Positions 9,878-18,390 of a stretch of 20,551 nt of DNA are shown here, in pieces. Position numbers and translations under genes: made by a program. The DNA is taken from NCBI GenBank assembly GCA_030407315.1, contig JALQPE010002742.1, positions 1 to 20,551 of the forward strand, in the 5' to 3' direction. Source of the DNA: Asparagopsis taxiformis (taxonomy: Eukaryota > Rhodophyta > Florideophyceae > Bonnemaisoniales > Bonnemaisoniaceae). The notes beneath the pieces were generated by a model that saw only the letters and a list, made by a program, of their open reading frames with translations, was not told the origin of the DNA and made no database searches. How positions within the stretch are numbered: position 1 is the stretch's first letter; each line of letters starts with the position of its first letter.

Positions 9878-11976
9878 TCACGTAGACTCCGCTGCGGCCA
9901 TTACGCTGGCCATTTCGTTCGTTCGCCCACGGGCGGGGGTCACGTCGGTCATTACGAAAGTCGCCGCGGCGCCTGTCGAAGGGCCTTCCCCCGTCACGAT
10001 GGGGTTTCGGAGTATCGTAGGCGGCGTGCCGTACCTCCGCGGGGTCACGTTCCCTCGCTCATCAGGTCGTTCCTGGTGACGCTTGGCCATTCGTTGGCGG
10101 AAGTACTCAGCCTGACGTGGGTTGCTCTTCACGTGGAAGAGGTAGTACTTGTACGCGAAAAAGATCCGTTGATCTGGCGTCAGACGCGGACACGTAAACG
10201 TCGAGTGGCCATCTTCGCGGCATGACCAACACGACAGCGTCCAGTAATCATTCGGGATTACGGAGTGCGCCAATTGCGTCTGCTCGCTCGTGAGCTTCGG
10301 CACGTCCTCGCATGGACGGTTCAATCGAGCTTCGAGCTCGTCCGGCTTTTCGTTTGCCGTTTTCGTATCGTTGGGCGGCGGCCCGTTCGTGAAGAGGATC
10401 GCCTCCAAATTCTCGGCAACGTGAACCGCAGCGAGCGACACGTCGTCGTCGTCCCTCGCGGGGATGTTCGGGTTACCATCGTGGTAACTGGGCTCGTTAG
10501 CCCGTTCATTACGTAAGTACGCGGACTCATCGTAGTCCGCGAACTTCCTCGACTCGTGGTCGGAAATAGCCAACGTAGGCTTCACCGGAAACCGCACTTT
10601 CGGTTTCGCGGCTGACGCGACAGCTGCCGTACGTGCACGGAAGGTCGTTCCTTCGGCCGTCGCCAATCGTCTCACAACGGTGAGGTCGTTCCTCTCTCGT
10701 TCGGGGAGTGACCGGAGTCGTTCCGTCACTGCTGCCCGCGTCGAGGGCAGCAAACCACGTACGTAGTGGTGAACGAGGAGTCGATCCGTAAACACGTAGT
10801 TACACGCCCGCGTGGCGGTGTCGAGTCTATCAGCGTACTGATTCTCGTCCTCGTTAGGACTCTGCGTGATCATCGTGACCTTTTCGTAGGCCTCCTGCAG
10901 CACGTCGTCTTGCAGGTATCGTTTGATCAACGCGTTGATTACGTGAGGCCACGAGAACCTCTTCGTCGGATCAGTCGTGATCACACCAGTCGTACACTGG
11001 GAATCGTAGAACCGTCGGGCGTCCCCTTCGAGGAAGAAGTGCAGCGCACGTACTGCCACTCCCTCGCACACTCCGAGTGTGCTGAACCCATCACGTATTT
11101 GGGCGAGGAATCCGAGTAACGTAATCGGATTCCGGCCGGAGAACGGCTTTAACGTAGGGAAAAGTCCCTCCAGCTCACGTTTGAGCTTATGTACGCTTTG
11201 ACTCTCGTTCACGTAGAGATGTTCACGTACATCGTTAAGTCGGTACTGCGGTACGATACCACGTTCGCAAATGCGTCGAGCATTGTCGTGTGCTCTGCCA
11301 ACGCGTGGCAAACGGGTCCGAGGGCGTTCCCTGGTAAGCGTACCGCGTCGGCACGTTCGTTTTCGTGGACTCGCGTGTCCGTCGTGCCGAACGTACCCAG
11401 CCACGGAATGTACGTTCACGTGGCGGGGGAGCTCTCGTATCGAATTGCGCAGCTCGTGCTGCGTCCGCCGACCGCGCGTGGTCTGGCGTATCGTTAAAAC
11501 GTAATTGCCTTCGTGGCGTCTCGTCGGGGTTGGCGATGGCTCGTTGCACTGTCGCCCCCCTTCCGTACGTTGTCGGGGTCGTCGGACCGGGTGTTGGTGG
11601 GTATCCTCCCGGAACGGCCGGGGAGGATTGCGAGTTATAGGCGCGCGAGCCTTTTCGTAATTCGGATCGCTTCCGCTCGGCGGAGCGGAACGTCCGGCGA
11701 CGATTTCGTTGAATACTACGACAAACGAGTCGAGTCTTCCCTCCACGGCGGAGAGGCGGTTTCGTAAATCTTCGTTTTCCCGTTCGAGGGTCGCTGAGCG
11801 TTCACGTAACGCACGAGCTTCGCGCTCCGAGACTCCGAGTCTCTGCCTTACGGCTTCGTCGACGGCCGCGTCGCTCGCCCTTTCGATGTGACCTCGAAGG
11901 TCTTCGTACACTACACGCGTAGTGCCGTGGGAGTCACGTTCCCTTCGTTGAGCTGACCGCGCGTTGCGGGGTCCAT
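9878..11976 (-). pseudogene. Gag with coiled coil, capsid domain and CCHC zinc knuckle, broken by two small insertions
   Basis: Gag forms the particle and binds RNA. The likely start is the ATG at 11976-11974. After about 20 residues a GT duplication at 11909-11924 shifts the frame; the frame then stays open from 11911 to the TGA at 9880-9878. Features in order are a heptad-rich coiled coil (REARALRERSATLERENEDL), a Pro/Arg-rich linker, a capsid-like domain (LKPFSGRNPITLLGFLAQ through RLATAEGTTFRA), an acidic segment, and a zinc knuckle CWSCREDGHSTFTC (C-x2-C-x4-H-x4-C) at about 10230-10190. A second frame break sits at 11296-11310: the better upstream frame there is the one open from 11549, and one extra base inside a palindrome explains the switch. 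The open frame upstream of 11976 (to 12207) has no ATG. Confidence 0.9.
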
Positions 11977-12792
11977 ACTCACGGACTCAAACGGGCTTAC
12001 CGTACGTGGTAGCTGGCCGATCGCCTCGATATCCGGCGGGATAGATCGATCAGTCGCGAAGATCGCTTCTGCTGACAAGGCCACGTCGGCTTCGGCGTCC
12101 GCTGACGTTGGCAACGGTTCCTGGGCGACGCGCTGGGATTCGACACAGCGTAATTCATAGACCGTCGTCTGTAGCACGTAGCTTTTCGTTAACGTAAAAG
12201 AGCTCAACCTCGTTGGTTGTCGTTATGCTCGTAGCAACTTCTAGGTCGAGAGACCAGTGTGGAACCACGTTAGTTCTAGATAGCTGGTACGAGCTACGGA
12301 CAACTGTCCTTACGAAACGAAACGAGCAGTCCACCCGCTGGTGTTTGACTGTATTGTTAGAACGGTAGAAGGTAGAGTGGTTAGCGAGTAGACACGAGCG
12401 TCACGACGCAACAATCCACGCGAGGATTACGTTAGCAAACGAGGTGGTACGTCACCGGAGGCGCTCTCAACCAAGCCCGGAGGCACTACACGCAATCAGC
12501 CTTACGTGCGGCGATGGGTAGGGAGTACGCAGCTCGACGGAGACGAAGCCTCGTTAGGCAAAACGTAAACGTAAAACGTAGAAGTCAGTCGTAGACTAGA
12601 GCCGTTGGCTCGATCGTTGTCTTGTCCCCTTTCCCTCCCGGCACGATGCCAATAACTATATGGCCACGATGGCATCGCTTTACAGTGTAAACACTGTTCG
12701 TAACGTCCCCGAATGGGAAAGGACCTTTGGGTCACACGTAGGGACCCGTTGGTCCGTTGGCCGTTGCCAGTACGTCCGTTGCACACGTGTGC
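11977..12792 (-). other. retrotransposon leader and inner part of the 5' LTR, boundary not resolved
   Basis: This spans from the likely gag ATG back to the LTR part proven by comparison with 1-121. The LTR must end inside it, but the other LTR is cut by the window, so no inner end can be set. No tRNA-complementary primer site was recognised. On the minus strand CATATAG at 12663-12657 could be the LTR TATA box. A 7-bp hairpin with a 2-base loop lies at 12682-12697 and a 12-bp palindrome (GCACACGTGTGC) at 12781-12792. Confidence 0.5.
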
Positions 12793-12911
12793 CGGTTGCG
12801 CGCGCGCATGCGCCAGCAATGTGTGTCATTGCTGTCGCCGGTCGTGTCCGCGAGATTCGAATCCGCGGAAAACGTAAATATTGCAATTTCGGAATTGCCA
12901 CGTATACTACA
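12793..12911 (-). repeat. 5' LTR, start (outer 119 bp)
   Basis: This is the partner of 1-121. On the minus strand it begins TGTAGTATACG at 12911. Similarity stops exactly there: the other copy continues into the polypurine tract and this one into flanking DNA. The flanking bases from 12912 (CGAGG) are the expected target-site duplicate, but the matching copy would lie outside the window. Confidence 0.85.
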
Positions 12912-12996
12912 CGAGGCAAGCGTGCTCGCAGGGACAGTGAACATCATGATGAGGACATGATAGTGGCTCAAAACATGGGGTATTGCGGCAGAGGCT

Positions 12997-14701
12997 ATGG
13001 CAAAGGTAGTTCCTCCCGGGTCGGCAGATGCGGATGTGCTTCAGACGGAGCCCCAGCCGGGGGTTCGCGAGACACTTGAGGCTGTGACCCCCACTGCGCC
13101 AACTATGCCGAGTACATCAGCCCAGCAGGTATGCAGTTCAGGGACCCGAGGATAGCGCAAGGGATGTTGTTTCTGAGCAACTTTCACAGGATGCAACTAT
13201 CATCGCGGTAAGGTGGTACTGAGGGGAGAGAGCAGCCGGAGTGCGGGCCTCGTCAAAACAGAGTGTCATTGGTGCCAAATATGCGCGTAACGCCCCCGCG
13301 AGTCAGGCTATTGGCGATGGAGGACATCATATTCCGATAGCGTGGGAGATGGGGGGACGGTGAGGCAGAGAGGTTGCATCCGCGGAATCCATCGATTTAA
13401 TGGCGAGTCGCATCAATGCGCAGAAGAAGAAGATCGCGGAGCTGGAAAAAAAAGTGTTTAGCCAGGACATAGCAAAACAAGGCGCTCACCACGGAGATTG
13501 TTGCGTTGGAGGCTAAGGTGAAGACTCTGCAGGCGGAAATGCCAGCCTTACTGCAATTGCGAGAACAGGTAGAATCAGTGATCACAGTGGCGGTAAGTCG
13601 AAAATACAGAAAGCCATTCCTGTGAAATACCTTGGAGTTCTTAGGGCGGTTGAGGAAAACCTGACAAAGTGGTGCAAGAACGAGACTATGGAGCTGGACC
13701 CTATAGCGGAACAAACGCAGAGACGTTGGACTGGACGTACCATCGAGGTAGAGCCGGTAGAAGGGGCACTTTGGAGCGAAAACGGTGTAGGATATATTGC
13801 TACCCCTCCGGGCTATATCATCAAGAATCTGCAGTGGTATACACCTTCGTACAGGGACGAGAGTGATCTGCTGAATGACTTGGTGCGACACGTACTGCGT
13901 CAAAGTCCGTGGGTGATGTGTTTTCGATGAGGAGCAGCGTGTGTGCTGTCAAGAGGCTGTGGCGGGGAGCAAGGATATTGAAAGTGAAGGTGACGCAGAA
14001 ACTGTCCGACGGTGAGTGCACGGAAGCGTAATGCGAGGGACAGATTGTTCGGTTCGTGGGGTACACGAAATTAATGTCTAGATGCACGATGCTGACGACG
14101 CGAGCTGAGATGGACGAGCGAGAGGAACAAAAGCGCGAAGCGTCTGAGAAGCTTTTTGAAACGGGAAAGTAACGGTGATTTGGATATGGGGAGGGGGCGA
14201 ACGGCACCGTTCTCAGAGCTGCGATACAGCAAAGGCTTGGTCCTGACAGCTTCGAATGGAAGTGAATGGTGATGCATGTTTAACAACCGAGTAGCTGTGA
14301 ATGTGCTGGACATCTTCAGGGGTTATTCGATACGACCAGAACAAGTAATGGACATAGAGACGAGCATACTAACGCTGGCGCGCCTGGATGCTTGGCTAGT
14401 GACTACTGTGGAGTGTTTGGATGAACCGAAGGGGAAAGGAGGTGCACGGCAGAAGGAGTTTACAAGGCGGTACAGTCAATATGTGGGGGTAGCTTTTCAG
14501 CAATTAGTTGGTATGGTGGTGTACTGCATGTCTTGTCTCCAAGGCTCGCAAGCAAGGGAAGAAACGGACGTTGTCGAGAGCGAACAGCGGACTAGTGCAC
14601 AGTCACGGCATGTGTTTGCAAGCCGTACTGTGACGAGAGAGGCTGTTGAAGTGGGCAAAGCGGAGAGGGGTCTGGAATTGTTCATGTCGTTGATGATGTA
14701 A
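12997..14701 (+). pseudogene. frame-broken gene for a coiled-coil protein, unknown function, convergent with the transposase
   Basis: Starting at the ATG 12997, coding-like sequence runs through changing frames. First comes a Pro/Thr/Ser/Gln-rich N-terminus (to about 13130), then an acidic/Gln-rich part (13134-13209) and an Ala/Ser-rich part (13225-13360). A coiled coil is interrupted by one shift at about 13474 (INAQKKKIAELEKKVF before it, EIVALEAKVKTLQAEM after it). A folded-looking block follows at 13622-13930 (WCKNETMELDPIAEQTQRRWTG through LLNDLVRHVLRQSP), then a charged stretch (14080-14165) and a last open frame 14276-14701 rich in Val, Leu and Ala. I do not recognise the family. Its 3' end faces that of the transposase, so it may be the second gene of the same DNA transposon, or a host gene beside it. 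Confidence 0.45.
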
Positions 14702-14724
14702 ACCGCTGCTCATCACTTGTTCTA

Positions 14725-14952
14725 GTGTCCGAGGATTGGATTCAATCGCATATTACGTCAAACCTCGGTGCTGTAATGGATTGTGTGATTGCGCAAGGAC
14801 TAATTGGCGCAGAACTTTTCGTCGTTGACCCATATGCTGGACACCTGAGTGCAAACCTGAATGTCGAAATCAATGCCCCACAGTATGGGGGCATGGAGCG
14901 GCGCCATGCAGCCACTGCTGATAACGGTTTTGGCGTAATGGAGGATGGTTGA
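14725..14952 (+). CDS. small plus-strand frame, possible tail of the preceding gene
   Basis: A 75-codon open frame beginning with GTG rather than ATG. Composition is balanced and it lies in the gap between the two convergent genes. It could be the C-terminal part of the upstream gene after another frame change. A minus-strand frame of similar length (15009-14800) overlaps it, so the call is weak. Confidence 0.2.
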   Translation: MSEDWIQSHITSNLGAVMDCVIAQGLIGAELFVVDPYAGHLSANLNVEINAPQYGGMERRHAATADNGFGVMEDG

Positions 14953-15028
14953 AATTAGTGCAGTAAATGTGACGTTGACTAGAAGGTTTATCATGTAGTA
15001 CATTATCAATAGAGTGCTGCGATTTAGA

Positions 15029-15034
15029 TTTATT
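15029..15034 (-). promoter_or_regulatory. polyadenylation signal AATAAA of the transposase gene
   Basis: On the minus strand AATAAA lies at the 3' end of the transposase coding region. In one frame its first bases form the stop codon after an acidic DDNEEE tail. It faces the 3' end of the plus-strand gene. Confidence 0.4.
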
Positions 15035-18000
15035 CTTCTTCATTATCATCTGTGAATGGTAATCAGTGTTGGTGTAGAAGCGGTTGAGATAGAAAAAACG
15101 GTGGTCCGACCAGTGCATTTGTTTCGTAAATGGCTTGACTGGAAAGTTACTTCGTACGATGTGCACGGTGCCAGATATAGTAGATGCAGGAATGAGGTCA
15201 AACCAAGGACCACCTGCACTGTGGGATGCAGTGTCATTGCTGTCAACGGATCCGTTGTCCGGGTCCCATGTGGACCACTTTAAACAAATGCACCCAAGTG
15301 ATTTTCCACAGCGGTTTTTGGGGCAAAGCAGGTCATATACTGAACGAAAGCGAGTTCTACAGGTTGAAACAGGTTTGGAGACTGCAGGCGTACCAGTGCC
15401 AGGACGCGCCCTACCCATATGGTTCTGTAGTCATCGGCAGTTCCGGAGATGACGACAAAGGAGTACTGCGATCTCTTGCGGGGCCGAACGATGAAGTTGC
15501 AAAGACGCGCTGCTGCTTGTGCCTCGACACGTTTGTGGGGCGAAGCATGCCACTGTGCGGGTCAAAGTCGTCGGCATCTGGGACGTACCCTCCCATGACG
15601 TAGGCGGACTTTACCACGGTGACGGAAATGTCCATGTCATATTGGAGGGCCTTCTGCCGTGGCGCGCAGTCTAGCGAGGGTGAGGAACGCTTGTGCAGCT
15701 GTGTCACCGAGTTGCTGGAATAGCGTTATGGTGCCAGACGGGAACGAGGAGTTGTGCAGAGGCAAAAGAGTGGCAGGATCGGGCTGTCCGTCGATATCTG
15801 CAACGAGGAGGGTTGCATCGGGCAGCAGGGAGGCAAAGTCGTGCAGTGCAACGGTGAATCCGTCGCGAACGAGTACTGCACCGTCTGTGGGCGATATCAT
15901 GCGTGGCGTTTCCCAATGTGTTGATGGGGTGTGACCAGTTGGAGTGGCCAAGGAGAATTCCATGTGGCGAATAGTCTCTTCCATGGCTGTGGAGCGCCTT
16001 CGAGAGTTTTCCTATAACTCTGTTTGAACAGAAGATGCGAGTGTTTCGTAGGGGCCTGCATCAATGTGTTCCAGGGCGCCATATCTCTGCAAGTCACGGG
16101 AAGATGGTCTAGAAGATGGAACTTGAAAGTTTTGAGACCTGTGGTGTGGAATGGGCCGAGGGTGGAGAGCATTGATTGTTTGAAATAGGAAATGGAGTTC
16201 TGGAGGCTTTCTAGTTCGGCGGCAGTCCAGTGCTTGATGCGACCGCGTTTCATGACCCATGCGACGAGGTCAGAGTATTGCGTGCAGATGGAAGTGAGGG
16301 GGGCTGTATCTACTTCGTCACAGCATGTGTCAATGAATGCTGCGATGAAGGGAACACCATGTCGACATGGTGATAGTCTTTGGCTGCGAGCATGCCGCGT
16401 ATGCCGTCCTCCGTGAAGAGGCCGTTCAAATTGGTGCCCTTCTCACCCTTGGAGAAGTCGACATGAAGACCGGTGATGTAGTAGTCGCGTTCGATAGCGG
16501 ACAGAATGCTGTTTGAGCCGGCGAGGATGGATTTTTTCACCTTCTTGAAGGTGCGAGGTGTCCCGGAATGGGAGGCAGTGGTGGTGAGGTCTGGGGAGCT
16601 GAGGCGGTGGACAATGCACTGTTTGATGAGCTTTGAGATGCCGAGTGGAGATGTGCAGAGCTCGAAGGAGAAAATGTTGTAGGGGTCTAGGGGACTGTTG
16701 GTGGGTAAAAGAGCGGTCGATTCGAGGACAGAGTGTTGTTCGAGGAGGGAGAGAGCTTCGAGCGGAGCAGTTGTATGCTCCTGAGCGCTCTCTTGGCGTG
16801 CAGAGCGTGTATCATCGAGGGAGCGGGGCTGGTGTGGCGCGCTGGATTCAAGTTGAGTGGCGGGGATGTAGCAGCGGTGGCAGGGATGTGTGGTGGGTAG
16901 TGCTGTTGCGAGTGCATGACAGCTCTTTGGCCTCTGGAAAGTCGCAGCAATAATTGGCTAGGATGGGAAAGCATTGGCGGGCAGTTGCAGTGGAGTCTGT
17001 GCAGGGGAACCCGGAAGAGAACGCGGGGATAGGGACGAAAACACTTTTTCGAGTGCTTTATGAAGAATATCAATTTGCGAGCGCGACTAGCAGAACTAGA
17101 GGTTGTCGGCATTTCATCACCGAACAAGGCGTTGGACGAAGGGTTAACAATGTACGGAAGATACCCGACGATGGTGAGGCCGGTACGGATGCAGTGGCGA
17201 CGGAGGGGGGCGGAGAAGTTGAGCAGTGTGACGTGTATGGGGTATGCGACGATTGCGGAGCTCTTGAGGCTTGTGCTGCTCTTGTCGGAGTACACTTGGA
17301 GGAGGCCGGCAAAGGAGGAAGGGTGGGATCAGTTTCCTCTGCCCATACGACCTGTGATCTTCCGAGAGCTGCACGCGCTGTCTAGTAACCTGGTGCAGCG
17401 TTTTCGCGAATTCTGTGTGTAGGGGATGAGAAAATATTTGGGTGCCGTCTGGGGCGGTCTGGGGAGGGGTGGAAGAGAGTATTTGGTCGTTAGCCAGTGC
17501 TAACTGCCTGCGGAGCATGTCGACTGGGCGCGGAGGTACAGCTGTGCCGAGTACTTACCAGTTTTGTCTGGAATGATGGGCTCTTGTAACCTTCGGTGCG
17601 GAAATGTGTTTCGACCATGGAAGCGGTAACGTGGCGACATTCTTCTATAGGTGCGAACGGCGCTGTTGAACTTTTTAGGGAGAATGCGGGGTCTTGTAGG
17701 ATGGTGATGACTTCGCTCACGCGGCCAGCGCCGGCTTGTACTCGAGGGTTGTGAGACTGGCGGCGAGGGATTGCACGAGGAGGTCTGCGCGGGAGGGGGT
17801 TGAGGTTGGTGGCAGTGAAGCGTCACAGGGTGAGTCGCTGGAGGAAGCACGACCAGATTCTGGGTCTGGGAGCTGGTTGCGGGGAATCATGGTCGCCGTT
17901 TCGAGCAGGCTCATGGGTGACGGCAGGGACACGAGCGTTGTTGAAATGTTGGGGAGAGGGGTTGAAACGGTAGCGACACGTTCGCTCATGCAGCGCGAGC

Positions 18001-18050
18001 GCATAAGCATCTACGCAGTAGTAGAAGCATCCTTCACTTCTGCATTCCAT
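15031..18050 (-). pseudogene. Plavaka/CMC-like DNA transposase, many frameshifts
   Basis: About 3 kb of coding sequence, starting at the ATG 18050. An N-terminal C2HC finger (MECRSEGCFYYC... HERTC, C-x4-C-x12-H-x3-C) is followed by a Ser/Pro-rich linker, the segment EVITILQDPAF (about 17715), and a first-acid region YSDKSSTS (about 17290) with YPIHVTLLN (about 17240) and GYLP. Then come CFPILANYCCDF (about 16970), DPYNIFSF (about 16680) with LGISKLIKQC, FKFHLLDHL (about 16120) and HSHLLFKQSYRKT (about 16040). The C-terminal blocks are VFATSSFG, CLKWSTW (about 15280) and GTVHIVRSN (about 15160). This order of blocks is that of Plavaka-type and related transposases (from memory of the family). 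Frames change near 17980, 17560, 17310, 17000, 16345, 15995, 15650, 15430, 15290 and 15050. The family usually has Glu before the HSH block; here it is Lys. This copy cannot be active as read. Confidence 0.75.
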
Positions 18051-18390
18051 GTCGAGTTTTGACGCAAAAGGGAGGATGCGAGCTGAACAGGGGAGACTGT
18101 GCCGTCCAGATGCGACCAATTTTATTTTTGTGGTGCTTTCGAGACTTGGAATGTAACGTGTTCGTAGTTTTTGGGTAGTAGTTTTGTGCTCACTCCAGCT
18201 GACATCCCAACGGTGGAATTTAACCGAGAGTTCAATCATTTCCAACTGTTACATCACATTGCGTGCTGGCAACGTGTGCATGGAAGGACGAACGACTGCC
18301 TTGGGACATGAATTTTCAATTAATTCATTTTGTAATAATAAACTTTTTATTTCCGAACTTCGTGGAATCTGAATGTGCTTTACAGCGGAT
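18051..18390. other. region between the divergent transposase and micro-exon gene
   Basis: No gene is supported. An AT-rich stretch at about 18313-18355 (including TAATAATAAAC) precedes the plus-strand micro-exon gene by 40-80 bases and could be its promoter. TTTACAG at 18379-18385 would serve as an acceptor if there is an untranslated first exon, and GTAATA at about 18333 could be its donor. Confidence 0.3.

Larger units (their letters stand above)
1..12911 (-). mobile_element. Ty3/gypsy chromovirus-type LTR retrotransposon, incomplete at window edge
   Basis: The element reads right to left: 5' LTR start at 12911, gag, protease, RT/RNase H, integrase with chromodomain, long 3' region, polypurine tract, start of 3' LTR at 121. 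The order PR-RT-RH-IN and the chromodomain at the integrase C-terminus place it in the Ty3/gypsy chromovirus group (established knowledge). The total exceeds 12.9 kb, long for this group, because about 5.1 kb of non-pol sequence lies between the pol stop (5236) and the 3' LTR. Coding frames are broken by many small indels and one amber codon, so this copy is non-autonomous if the sequence is right. Composition is strikingly CpG-rich up to 12911 and ordinary after it. No primer binding site was recognised, and the inner end of the LTR was not found. Confidence 0.93.

Noticed and set aside
12236..12266. tRNA-like T-arm and CCA end as a primer-related site
   Set aside because: The stem does not pair, and no matching primer binding site next to an LTR end could be shown.
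12997..13210. Introns at CAGCAG/GTATGC and ATCGCG/GTAAGG in the coiled-coil gene
   Set aside because: Coding-like sequence continues directly past both sites in a neighbouring frame, so one-base shifts explain the data better.
14698..14725. Possible 28-nt intron (GTAAAC to TAG) at the end of the coiled-coil gene
   Set aside because: Far shorter than the 76-240 nt introns nearby, and splicing it does not join the two adjacent frames well.
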